This document shows, in pieces, positions 12,301-23,749 of a DNA stretch of 64,000 bases (the stretch's first letter is position 1; each line of letters starts with the position of its first letter). Source of the DNA: Plenodomus lindquistii (taxonomy: Eukaryota; Ascomycota; Dothideomycetes; Pleosporales; Leptosphaeriaceae). Location: contig JANUWI010000014.1 in assembly GCA_025504975.1 (NCBI GenBank), positions 496,001 through 560,000 of the forward strand. Reading direction: 5' to 3'. The notes beneath the pieces are model-generated. The model did no database searches, had not been told where the DNA came from, and worked only from the letters and a program-made list of their open reading frames with translations. The translations under genes were made by a program, and so were the position numbers.

Positions 12301-15300
12301 CGGGCCATGGATGCCTCGTATGACCACATCCCGCCAGCAGGATCATCGCCGAGTGCAATGTTTTGTACAGCTCTTTCAACGCCAAACTTGACGTGTACAC
12401 AAGGAAGCGAACCATTGTCGAATTCGCGTCGACAAAGCATGTTGCCAATTTCTCTCCTGCCGTTTTTGATTACGCGAGGGAGTGTGTTGGGAGCAGTGAT
12501 CATCACACAGTAGACGCGCAGATGATGTTCTTGGTACAGAACCTCCATGCATCGCTCTGATAGAGAGTCCAAGAACGGTATATCCAGCTGTTGTGGCGGT
12601 CCGCCTGGGTTCGTAGGAGCCGTGGAAGCCGCCTGAGTTTCAATGAGGATAATCGGCAGGTATTCGCCGTTGACATACGAGTCAAATGCGGAGCTAGATG
12701 GTATCAGCAAAGCCGGTCAAAAAGTGATACTTTACTTACGAGTCGTAGATCTTAGGGACTGCCTTCATAATACTTGTAACAAGATGTTGTACAAAGAAAT
12801 AACGATGCTCAGCTTCTAGCTGACCGTGTTCAACCCACTCAACACGCTGTCTAATGCGATCCTCGTACAATCCCAGTACAAAAATCTTGCCTTCTACGAC
12901 ACAACCGAGGAGACCAGTACGGAGGAATTCGAGTTCAAGTAATTGGGGAGTGGGGCTTCCTTCAACGAAACGATATGGTCGAGCATGAAAAATTGTTTCG
13001 GTATGTTTTTGAAGTTGCCAGAAACCACCAGAGAGGGATGGTGAGTCCACCCAAATTTCACCTATCGAATAAGGTGAGCAGAGTAGGCTTGTCTCTGGAT
13101 CGACGATAGCAAGCGTAGCATCAGGTATCGGATACCCAAATGCACCCACTCTCATCGTTCCCGGCTCATTCGCGCGTTTGCTGGCATCTTCTCCAATGGC
13201 AAGGACTACGACGTCGTTCATCTTCAACGCCTCCTTGTCGAGCAGAATTTCTGTCAACTCTGTGGAGTCCTTCTTCTTCTTCTCTTTTGGTGCATTCTTC
13301 GTGCCCCCGCCAATGAGACTGGAATATCCGTTGGCAGCACTCACATCCTCGCCCTTGTCTTCGTCGTCCGATTCTTCTTGCACGATGCTCAAAGGACATC
13401 CCATGCGTTCCTCACCACCAAGCCAGTCCCGTACGGAGATGATCATACCGCCATGTTCAGGCAAGCACAGCATTGGCGCGATAAGATCTCGTGCTCTAGG
13501 ATTTCTCATTGGCCTGAACCATCTGTCACCGAGAATCTCGTGAAATTCACAGTCCACTGTGAGTGTGTCGATCAGACATATTTTGACGGAGCCGAAGTTG
13601 GGCTCGGAGTTCTTCTTGAAATTTCTCGTTGCCATTGGATCCTGCTGGTAATTGTATGCTGCACGCTTTAGACCTGGGTAGTCGGCTACAAGTATGGTCG
13701 CCTTGTATTTTGTGATGAGATGTGCATAGAGACCAGGAGTCTCCATGGTGGGCGCTTCTGACCACACGGTAGTATGTCCACCGTAGACTGCAAACAGAAC
13801 ACTAAGGATGAGACCTGCGCTTTCACGGGGATCGAGATAAGTCAGAATGATCTCAGTGGGATTTCGCTGTTGGGGCGGGGCGACAAATCGGCCTTCCGAG
13901 TCGCGCAGATGCGTGCTGAATGTGTCCTGGTTCTTGCTTTCTTTCATGGGAACGGTGCTGACCATTGCGCTGATGCATGCCATCTGATGCATGATGGTTC
14001 GATGACTCAAAACCACACCGCGCAAATCTCCCGTGGGCGCTCTTGAAAACTCAATGTAGGCGACCTCGGGCACCTGCAATGCAGGCGTATCGTCGTGTTT
14101 CTTTGGGTGGTAGCTCCCGAACTCATTGGTCTTCCACCACTCTACTCCACTCGGCCACTTTAATCGATTCTGACTGATGTCGCGATGAAACGCCTTCAGG
14201 TTGTTGTCCGTAGTCAATGCGAGATGCGCTTGAGTCGTAGTCAGCAGGAGGATCAGTTTTTGGTAATCGTCCACGCTGTTGATGGGCACTGCGACCACTC
14301 CTGCAATGAAGCATCCCATCAACGCTACCACAAACTCGATGATCTCAGTATCCCTGTAAACCAGTGCTACACGATCGCCACGATAAAGGTTGCTTTTGTC
14401 TCTGATGACTTTGGCGACTTTCTCGGCACGACTGGCTACCTTCTCCCAGGTGATGGATGCAGTTTCTTTGCCCTTGGCGTCTAAGACCCAGAAAGCGGTT
14501 GCTCGAGGCTGGAGTCGCCCACGATGGCGTAGCACGGCGCCGATGTTGTCAAATTGGGACATCATAACGTTGTGATTGTGGGGATCGAATACGTCAAAGG
14601 GTAGATCACGCGGCTCCAAGGGTAACATTGTATCTGCAGCTCCTGTTGGGAGATCGTTTGGGTTCATCATGGGCGGTGGTATTGCCGCTGTAGGCGAGAA
14701 GGCATCACCGGTCGAGTAGCGGTTCGGCCCACCATACGCGTCGGGATGATCTTGCATCTGTTGGCCTGTGAAGTCGGAGAAGTATCCCTGGTTTACATCG
14801 AGCATGGTGCTCCTCCGACTAACCTCGCCCGGCGACCCATGGCCTTCGAAGCCTGGCTGTGTTTCTGGGTTGAAGGCATAATTTCCCATCATGGTGCCCT
14901 CACGCGAGTAGCTGTACTCGGGTGTCTGCGGTCTGGGGATGAAGGTCTCGCTTCCCTGCGAGATTTGAGAGGTGTTTCGCTGCAGTGATGTGGTCCGTAT
15001 GCCCAACTGCTTCTCTTGAAAACGCCCTACTTGGCTGGGGGGGTATGCCATGTACTGCGATGTTCCGGCGGTGCCCGTCGAGGAGCTGGCATAGTGGCCC
15101 AAGGCACTCGTGGCCGGAGTGTCATGGTATGAATCTGGTCGAGGGAGGGCGATTTGCGGGGGAGCATGCGGACCAGAGAGGGCAGCCAGCGATGCGCTGC
15201 GGGAGCCCGAGGCGGAACCCGAGCCCTCGCTCCCCACACTGCCCACGAGGCTCTGCTGGCGCAAGTCATGCTGCAGCTGCGCCTGGAAGTCGGGCCCCAA

Positions 15301-15517
15301 GTACTGCGAGAGGAGAACGGTGCGGCGTTTTTCGTAGCTGTGCGACTTGTTAGCGCACGCGTGGTGGAGAGGGCCGCACTGCCGGCGCGTGGATGCGCGG
15401 GCGGCGGCGGGACTGGCGTATGACGTGTACGGACCCCTTGCGAGTGATGTCGCCCTCCTCGAGCTCGTGGTCGAGCTCCTGCAGCTTTGCCTGCAGCTCT
15501 GGGTTGCTGTCGGCCAT
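9394..15517 (-). CDS. CPS1: CPS1/DIP2-like protein: DMAP1-binding domain plus two AMP-binding domains
   Basis: Four exons on the minus strand: 15517-15435, 15337-12740, 12693-10663 and 10603-9394; introns of 97, 46 and 59 bp; 1973 aa. The ATG at 15517 opens a short acidic helix (ELQAKLQELDHELEEGDI) that continues after intron 1 into YEKRRTVLL, the DMAP1-binding domain at the N terminus of DIP2 and CPS1 proteins. A serine/proline-rich linker follows. A first acyl-adenylate-forming domain lies at about 290-890 and a second at about 1060-1640; the tail is rich in Q, G and N with polyglutamine runs. No thiolation or condensation domain is visible, so it is not a peptide synthetase. In Cochliobolus heterostrophus CPS1 was described as a virulence-related gene; animal DIP2 proteins act in lipid metabolism, fatty-acyl-AMP-ligase-like. 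The first adenylation domain looks degenerate (see findings). It shares a divergent promoter with the acyl-CoA thioesterase. Confidence 0.93.
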
Positions 15518-16125
15518 GGCGTCGGCCGGCGATGTGCTGCTGTCCTAAACGGGCGTGGGGGAGGATCCGGTGAAGCGAGTCGTGGGCGTGGGCGTGGGCG
15601 TGGGCGCGGTGGCGGCCGGCAGCATATCCAGCACCGTCAAGAATGCAAGACAGAGGCCTCGCGCGACGTTGGGTAGAGAGAGTACAATATGGGGAAACGC
15701 CGTGGGCGTGGGGCGGGCAATTGGCAGGGTTTGGGGACGAGTGTGCTCCAAACGCATCAAAGCGCCCAATCGCATTGGCATGGCCATCACCAAGTCAGGA
15801 ACGCGCACACCACGCAGGCCCGCCAACATGACGTTGCGCGTCCAAACCGTGGCCGTTAGTCAGCCGTGCTGCTGCTGCGGTGCTGCGGTGCTGCGGTGCT
15901 TGCCGTTGCAGGGCTGGGCGATCGCGACCGTTTCGGCTCCTCTAGGCTGTTATGCCTCGGCCCAAGGACATGTGCTGGCCAGCGACATGCGCCTGAACGC
16001 GTTGACACAACAGCGCTGAACCATAAACCTCTCTCTGCCCATCCTCTGGTCTGGCCACTCTTCTGTAGCAGACATCACCTCACATACCCCCCAGCATCAG
16101 CAAACATACATTGAATAAAAACACC
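15518..16125. promoter_or_regulatory. divergent promoter between CPS1-like and thioesterase genes
   Basis: About 608 bp separate the two start codons, so both transcripts must be driven from here. The stretch has a GGGCGT tandem repeat at about 15581-15606 and a GCTGCTGCGGTGCTGCGGTG repeat near 15868-15890. I see no clear TATA box. Whether the two acyl-chemistry genes are co-regulated is inference. Confidence 0.5.
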
Positions 16126-17308
16126 ATGGCCACCCTTATACGCCCTCCCCCCGTGGACCACACGCAGTCGGCCATTGAGAACGTCCTAGAACTCACACAA
16201 CTCGACGACATCGACCCCAACCTCTTCACCAACACCCGCCCTATGTGGCATCCCCCGGGCGCACGCGGAATCTTTGGCGGCGCAGCCATCGCCCAGACGC
16301 TCAGTGCAGCGCAAAAGACGGTAGATGAAGACTTTACTGTCCACTCTATGCACTGCTACTTTGTCCTTGCTGGGAATGCCGAAATACCCATCATCTACAG
16401 TGTGGAACGCGTGCGCTCAGGCAAGTCTTTCGCCACACGCACGGTACAGGCGCGACAACGGGGCAAGGTCATCTTCACAACCACCATGAGTTTCGTCCGC
16501 CAAAATAGTGGAGGCAAGGAAAAGGTCGAACACGTACATCCCATGCCCAACGTACCAGGCCCAGTAGAGGGCATGGACGACACGGACGGCCACAACGATG
16601 GTAGCAGCCCTTTCACAACTCAAAGGCTGCCCATTGAGAATGGTATGCACCCTAGCTAACACATATCGACGTGAACACATACCCTAACGCTAACCCAGAC
16701 GACTCCGACCAACCACATCTCAAGAAGTGCAGGCAGTGGATGAAGGCGCGCGGTCGCATCTCCCCAGCTGGCCGCCATGAGGCCCATCTCTCTGCCATCG
16801 CATACATGTCCGACTCCTACTTCATCGGGACCATTGCACGTGTTCATAAACTCTGGCGCTACTCCTCACAACGCGCCTCAAAGACCAAGCCTAGTGTGGA
16901 CGAGGACGTCCTCAAGAAGCTCCTTGCCATGGACGACGCTGACCTGAAGCGTATGAAGTTTGTCGATGAGGCAGACATTCAGCGCATTCGCAGGCTGAAG
17001 AATGGCGAGGACATTACAAAAGTCAAGGACACACCCGAGATTGGCATGATGGTCAGTTTAGACCACACCATCTATTTCCACAATCCACGAAGTTTCAGAG
17101 CAGACGAGTGGATTCTCAGCGAGACGGAGACGTCATGGGCTGGTGATGGTCGAGGCCTGGTCTACCAAAGAATGTACACAAAAGACGGCGTCCTCATCGC
17201 GAGCTGTATCCAAGAAGTCAGTGATGCATCCACCAACACCCTTTCAAAATACGTACTAACATGACCCAGGGTTTGGTGCGTCTGAAACAATCTGATAGCA
17301 AGTTGTAA
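16126..17308 (+). CDS. peroxisomal acyl-CoA thioesterase II (TesB/Tes1 family)
   Basis: Three exons, 16126-16642, 16699-17216 and 17270-17308, give 357 aa. It folds as a double hot-dog thioesterase: N-terminal half with GIFGGAAIAQTL, C-terminal half with the three residues of the TesB active site in context, Asp in AYMSDSYF, Ser/Thr in SLDHTIYFH and Gln in CIQEGL. It hydrolyses acyl-CoA to free fatty acid and CoA. The last exon is only 39 nt and ends in Ser-Lys-Leu, a perfect type 1 peroxisomal targeting signal, placing the enzyme beside beta-oxidation. Intron 2 (53 bp, GTCAGT donor, TACTAAC branch, CCCAG acceptor) is needed to reach it; unspliced, the frame ends in an unrelated tail and loses SKL. 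An in-frame TTG at 16111 has no support as a start. Confidence 0.93.
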
Positions 17309-17980
17309 GCGGCGTGAAGAGCGCCATCTTCTATTCCTGGCGCGTGCTGCATATGGTTGCTTGATCTTGCTCATTCCCATCTGCGTTGAGCCACGGCGTT
17401 TTAGATAATATGACAATTTTAATCCTTCTTGCGAAAGCAAGGGCTTCCACCAACTCCACCTGAGCATCGCGCGAGTAATGTGATTCCACTGCGCCTTACG
17501 CAAGCATGGTGAATACGATAACAGTGACGGGGCGCCATCTATGTATGTTCTATATAAAGGACCATGACCAATAAAGACAAGCAGGGTAAGCCGTGCATGA
17601 TGCAGGTCAAAAGAGAGGGGCGCGCCTTCCCGCTACTCAGATCCGGGGTCCGCGCTAACACTACCGGTAATTGAGGTCGCCAATGGCCAGGCCCTGCACA
17701 AAACATCTTTACCGACGGCATCCCGAGCTCAACTACACAGTACACTGACCAGCAACGCATATTTCTCGCTGTTACTAGAGACGCAAGGCCTCTTCCTAGC
17801 TGGGTGTTGTTATGGAAAGCACACCAGACTAACCGACATCGGACCGAAGCATATGCCTTCATCCCAAGGACTGCGAGTTTGCGCTTGAGTGTCTCCACAG
17901 TGCCACGCCAAGGCAACCCGGAAGACGCATAGTGTGCTGTAGCTATCCAGAGTCACAAAGTTTCGATTCGCTAAGCGGAT
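17309..17980. other. intergenic region
   Basis: Downstream of the thioesterase and upstream of the Zn2Cys6 gene. The minus strand is open at 17539-17916 but without any recognisable domain or splice context. No RNA gene or repeat seen. Confidence 0.5.
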
Positions 17981-20549
17981 ATGAATACTAAGCAGGCGGC
18001 ATGCCTCAATTGCCGCAAGAGCAAGATCAGGTGTCGCCGCGAGGAAGGCGCATCAATATGTGAACGTTGTCAACATGTCAAGGCAGAGTGTGTGATCCCA
18101 GAGTTTCATATTGGAAGACAAAAGGGCGTGAAGAAGTAAGTCGTTCCTGCCTCGCTCGAGTATGTCTAGGATTCCGTCTTTCGTCTCTCTAAACCACCGC
18201 TTGTACCCCACGGCATGCAGCGGCTTCTGTGACATACTTCTTCACTATACTGATCGCGAAATAGCAAACGGTCTGGCCTGGAGAAAGCCATATATCAAGT
18301 TGAAGAAGCCATAAAGAAGAGAAAATCCGATGTGACGACCAGCCAAAGTACACTACAACATCTGCAAAAGCTACTGAGTGAGGCACAAGGCAATGATTCT
18401 GGATCTAAATCCGATGATGTTGTACCCTCCTCCACAGAGACTTCACCCGCGCCAATCTCAGCAAAGGATCCAGTGCCGCATGCCGATGACCATCTTGCGC
18501 TCGAGGACGCGGAGAATCCACTTCAGCTTCTCGCACGAGCATCAGATCTCCGCATCGCATCACCGCACACGTATGACCCGACGAGCCCCGTGGGTCGAAA
18601 CAACGGCAGTGAGCAAAGCGCATATCTGGACGTCCATCATTTCTTTTTGCCCATGAAAGCAAGTCTGGATCAGGGGCCTGGCCTGGACCCTGTTGACGTT
18701 GGACTTGTCACCATGGGCGAAGCAGAGATGCTACTACAATAGTGAGTGAAATGGGGTCCATCGAGATGACTTTCGGCTCATACTTCCAAGTTTTCACAAG
18801 AAGCTAGCACACACTCGCTGGGGCCTTGACCCAGTAGTACACACGTTGGCATTTGTGCGGAATCGCTCGGCATTCCTGTTCACAACGCTTCTCGCCATGA
18901 CTGCTATTTTCCTACCGGAGACCGCGTCGCTAGCGAAGCGACTGCTGCTACATCGAAGGTTTCTGGCAGAGCAAGTCATTGTTCGAAAGTTTAGATCCGT
19001 TGAGATTGTTTTGGCATTCATGGTCAGCATACCGTGGATGCCTCCTGGTTCGCACGCAAGCGATGATGACACCAGTCTCTATCTTGCAACCGCCCTTTCG
19101 ATCGCGCTAGATATGTCACTCGACAAAGTTATAATACCCTCCTCGTCATTCGACCAAGATGTATTGAGACAAATACCCAAAGCTGAATGTCTCCATGCCA
19201 CCAAAGCACTAGCAATGGATGGCTTCGAAGACATTGACGCAAACTCAGAATGGGGCCAGCGACTTCTCCGTCGCAGAGAACGCGTCTGGATAGCCCTCTT
19301 CGTTTTGGAACGCGGAGTGTGTCTTGCTCGAGGCCGCAGCTACTGCGTTCCCAAGACCTGCCTCATTCTCCACTCTGATCAATGGCCCTTCCAACGGTAC
19401 TCTGATGTGCAAGATGGCCCTCTTGTCTCCATGGCCGTCCTCCGCAGAGACCTAGACGACCTCTTCTCAGACGTGCGATCCAGATGCGACGCCTACCACA
19501 CATCATCCGCCGGCACCCAAATCGCCCAAGAAATCGACTCAGCAATTGAATTCTTCTTCGACCGCTGGTCCCGCACCTGGACCTCTGTCATCGGCGACCC
19601 GGAATCCAAAACACTACCCCCCTACGTCGAAATCCTCGTCACCCACACTCGTCTATCAACCTACTCAATGCTTCTCAACCACCCCTCCGCCCCTCCCGAA
19701 GTAAAAAAATCCTTCCGCGCAAGCGCCCTCTCCTCTGCCCTAAACGTCATGCGCGCCGCCATCCAGGGCGAATCCCGCCTCAAATCCATGCCCAACAACA
19801 CCGTAACAATGATCTGTTTCGCAGCGAGCATCGCACTCGCCCTCAGCGCGCCAACGGCCCACCACCGCCCTGCAGCCTCTACGCAACGCGGCCACAGCAA
19901 AACAATGAACCTAACACCCAGCGTGCACCACCTCATCACCGACACAGCCACAGTCCTCGAACGCATCGGCAGTACGCCCTCACACCGCAACGGCGCAAGC
20001 GTAGTCTACGGCCGCTTTCTCCGCGTCCTCGTTAAATCAGCTCCACACATTGATCCATCAGGTCCCAGTACCAGTACCAGTACCAGTACCAATCAAAGCA
20101 ATGACACCAATACCATGCTCCCCCCCGCTCCCCCCTCCACATCCACCTCCACCTCCACCTCAAACCCGCAAAACCCCCCCGACCTCTCCACCCTCCCCAC
20201 CCTAACCTCCCCCCTAGTCGACGGCGCCCTATCAACAACCCACTACCCCCAAGACCCAATATCCAGTTTCTGGCCCGACACGCCGCTGGACTTTTCAGCT
20301 ATGAGTTATAACGAGGTGAATGAGACGGTTACGAATAGTGATTTGTTTTGTGGTGGCGGTGGTGGAAATACAGCGACGGGGGCAGGGGGAGGAGGAGGAG
20401 GAGGAGGAGGAGGAGGAGGGTTAGGGGGTTTAGAGGGTATGGGAGCGCCGTGGGAGGAGAGGGGCGTGGGGATAGGGGGTTTGGGGGTTGGTGCGGGGAA
20501 TATATTGTGGACTGATTGGATGAATTTGCCGGATTTCAATTATCCTTGA
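17981..20549 (+). CDS. Zn2Cys6 transcription factor with fungal-specific regulatory domain
   Basis: Three exons, 17981-18135, 18265-18741 and 18791-20549, 796 aa; introns 129 and 49 bp. The DNA-binding cluster lies at residues 8-37 with cysteines at 8, 11, 18, 27, 30 and 37 (CX2CX6CX8CX2CX6C), directly after the ATG. A basic stretch and a leucine/lysine-rich helix follow across intron 1, a likely dimerising coiled coil. Exon 3 holds the helical middle-homology region (about 210-590), including a RGRSYCVPKTC segment. The C-terminal third is low complexity: two Ser-Thr repeats (near nt 20064-20090 and 20136-20160), proline runs, and a run of twelve glycines encoded by a GGAGGA-type repeat near 20390-20420. 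It should act in the nucleus; the targets cannot be deduced from neighbours. Confidence 0.9.
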
Positions 20550-20736
20550 TGGAGGGGAGGGGAAACATGTGTTTGTATTTGTGGGTGGGTAGGACATGGG
20601 AAAGTTAAAAGGTGAATGAATGGTGAATGGGCATGTTATTGATTCGTAGTGCTGGTGTTGTATATAGACTTGATACCTTGTAAGAACCAGCTGCTTTTCC
20701 TCTGTAAACAGCACGCGAATACTGCCTGCGTCACGC

Positions 20737-23264
20737 TCACGAAGCCGCAGCCTCAGCCTCGCCTTCAACTACACTCTGTCCTTCATCAGCCCTCTCCTTA
20801 CCCTTTGTACTACTCTCACCCTCTACCTCACGGGCCACACCATCCGTCTTTTCGCCCTCCCCTCCCGCCATCCGTTTCTCCTCTTCCTCCCTCCGCTTCT
20901 TCTCCTCCTCTTCCCTCCTCTCTTCCTCCTCCCTCCTAGCCACCCGTTCCAGCCTCTCCCTCTCCTCCTGCGCATGCACCATCCTCTCCCCAATCCCCGG
21001 CCACAAACTCGCCACAAACAACGCAAATGCACGTTCCAAACTTCTAAGCCCCTCCCTCGCCCATCCAAACCGCTCTTCGCGACGCTGTTGCAACAACCGT
21101 TGTGCAGCTTGCTGTGGTGTTAGATTTCTCGTCCCAGCTGCGTTGTTTTGAGCCTGGTTTGCAGCAACGGGAGCAGCGACTCGTTCTGCCAATGCGCCAA
21201 TAGGGAGAAGCGCTTCAAAGTGTCGACGCAGGATGTTGAATTGGTCTTCAAACATGCCTGTTTGCGCGAGATATACGAGTGCTGCGATAACGCCGAGGAT
21301 AATGGGACGGTAGTAGCCGGTGCCGGTGCCGGTGAAGAAGTATACGAAGCATGCCAGCTTGAGAATTAGCCAGATGTGTCCGCCTAGGTTAGCTACACGG
21401 TCGTTGTCTGCGGCTGGGGGAGGATTCGCTGGAGCGGCTTGTGCTTGGGGTGCTGGCTGAGCCCCCCAGACCTGATTTACACCATTGTTGCCGTGCTGAT
21501 CATCGTTACCATGCTGGTTTATAGCTTGGTTCTGGGGTTGTTGCTGTTGTTGTGCGTCGCCGGTATTGGATTGCTGTGTCGGTGTGGGAGTAGTAAAGAA
21601 TTGTGGTTGGACAGATCTGTTTCTTTGCGCGAGTTGCTCACCGAGTCCTGCGATGAGTTGTCTGTTTTGGGTGAACTGGTTTGTGAAGGTTTGGAAGGGG
21701 AGAGTGGGGACGATGGGAGCGGTAGTGTAAGTACCCCGTTGGTCGAAGATGACGCCGACTGGTCCTTGAGGGCTGGACAGTAAAAAGAGCTCCGGCGGAC
21801 AATCTGGTGGCATTGTGGATGATGAAGTTTGGTTCTGCGATTGGACTGGCGTTGATTGTGTCGGGGCAGACTGTGCCGGAGCGGACTGTGAGGATGGAGC
21901 GGCTGATGTCACAGGTCCGCTACTTGATGGGGTACCGGTTCCCGTGGCAGAGTTTGTATTTGTGCTGGTGCTGTGCTCATCTTGATCCAGCCTGCGTGTC
22001 AGCTCTTCTGCTTGTGTTCTGATCTCGTACATTGATCGTCGCACGTCCATGAGGTCAGCATTTGCCGCACGCTGGAACAGAGGTGCGTTGCCAACAGCGA
22101 CAGTCAGTTCCCGCTCAGCATGATCCAAGCTTCTATATGCGAGTTGTAGGTGAGTCCGAATTTGACCAAAACGCCAGGCTGGTGAGGCAACCGACGCAGG
22201 CGAACTGCCCGGTGGACCAGCAGGCGTCTGGTGCAAGGCTCTAGCATTCGCCACCTCTTGTCTCGCATTCTCAAGCAATGGCCTTATTTGTGGCAGAGCT
22301 CGCGTGATGGCTTCACCAAGATTGGCTGGGGTTGCGGGATGAGCAGGGAGCGTAAATCCAGGGAGATTAGGATTGACCGGGAAGGGACTCGCAGCTCTGT
22401 GCTGGCCTTGTACAGGCACGTTCATCTCATTGATTGTCACTGACCAGCGGGCTCCATTGGGCCCTATGCCCTCTTGCCGGACCGTCCTGCCATTGGGCGC
22501 AGCATTGGGCAGTCCAAAGCCAGATGGTGTAGGCAGCCCGGGGATTGGGGCAGGATCTTGGGCGTTGGCAAAGGGGTTCGGCGGGGTAGGGTTCGGCGGC
22601 TGTGGTCCTTGAGCAGTTGGCGACTGAGGATTGGGCTGCCCGGCTTGAGCCAGTGCCTGTGCGATGTGTTGCTGGAGCGGCGCAGGGATGGGAATGCCAA
22701 ACTGGTTGACAGCGCCCGGCGCAGGGCGGAGGAGGTGCGCGTGGGGGTGCTCGTGTAGATGGCGATGGCGATGTGGCTGGGGGGTCGGAGGTCCTGAGGC
22801 TGTCGCTGCTGGGACACGGGCTCGGAACGGGTTCGTCTGTGTAGGGCTCGCTGCCGGCGGACTCTGGGCTGCTCGGAAGGGATTGGGCGGGGCAGGCGAT
22901 GATGGCGGAGCAGGTGATGCAGTCGAGGGATTGCCGGGAGGGAGGACGAGGTGCAGGCTTTGGTCCTTGTTGTCGCGAATCTACGCCTTTGTCAGCAGGA
23001 AGCAACTGGCACGGCGGGCATTGGACATGCATTCTCCGCACCAAAGACCGTCTCCAGGCTCTGGGTGTCGTCGGAAATCACTCTGCCACGGTAGATCAGG
23101 CGCATGCGCTCGGGCGAGGGCTTGGAGGCCACGGCATCGTGTATGCGGCTCCGCAGCTGGCCAACCGTGGTGGAAGCGGGCAGTCCAGCGAATGTGACGC
23201 CGCCCTCGAGCTCAGTCGAGGGCGAGAGCACCTTGAGGTTGAGCGTCGCCTGCTCTTGGGCCAT
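20737..23264 (-). CDS. Herp/Usa1-like ubiquitin-domain membrane protein (ERAD scaffold candidate)
   Basis: Two exons, 23264-23031 and 22980-20737, 825 aa. The N terminus is a ubiquitin-like domain (about residues 3-90: LIYRGRVISDDTQSLE, then NIRDNKDQSLHLVLPPG across the intron). The intron (22981-23030, 50 bp) uses a GC donor, GCATGT, with a CTGAC branch and TAG acceptor; no GT donor nearby keeps the frame. The middle is a long proline-, glutamine- and asparagine-rich region. A hydrophobic hairpin near nt 21390-21230 (WLILKLACFVYFF, then IILGVIAALVYLA) predicts two membrane spans. The C terminus is a highly charged Glu/Arg coiled coil. This order matches Herp/Usa1, which scaffolds the Hrd1 ligase at the ER. 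An in-frame ATG at 23315 would add 17 residues; I prefer 23264, which starts just before the ubiquitin fold. Divergent from PSD1. Confidence 0.85.
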
Positions 23265-23749
23265 GACGGTGCCAGCAGAACGAGTGTGTGGTTCTTTGGT
23301 GTGGGGGGATGGCAATGGCGGCGCAGTAAGGGTCAGTAACTTGTATACGTTGCAATCACAATCACCTCTTCGCTAAGTCGGCGCCTGCCGTGGCTGGCTC
23401 TTGTGAGGCGCGTGAGCGTAGTAGCACGCAGGCTTATCAGAAGCAACGCTGGACATGACACTGCGACACGGTTATACAACTGTGATGCCGTCCATAAGCG
23501 GCCTGGCTGCACGTCCAGTGTCAAGTTGGAGTCCAAGTCGACCAGGTGACACGGTGACAAGGTGACAAGGTGGCTCTCCTCCGCACACGCGCCGCCGCCG
23601 CGCTAGCTTGCATCCCGCCCAGTACGTCATTGGCTCGCGAAAAGACCGTCTCGACGTCTCCCGTCATTTTGCCCACTGCTCTCCTGGGCGCTGCGACTGT
23701 ACAGTACGCAAAAACACTTGTTGTTTCTGCAGCCGCGAATGCATCAGTC
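23265..23749. promoter_or_regulatory. divergent promoter between Herp-like and PSD genes
   Basis: About 485 bp between the two start codons. A GTGACA-type direct repeat occurs around 23546-23572 (GTGACACGGTGACAAGGTGACAAGG region). The plus-strand frame of PSD is open back to about 23570 but with only a GTG, so this part is more likely leader than coding. Confidence 0.45.

Noticed and set aside
9394..15517. CPS1 as a nonribosomal peptide synthetase
   Set aside because: There is no thiolation, condensation or thioesterase domain; the domain order is that of DIP2.
22427..23044. 205-codon minus-strand frame overlapping the Herp-like gene
   Set aside because: It is the +1 shadow of the proline-rich region; the correct frame joins the ubiquitin domain to the membrane part.
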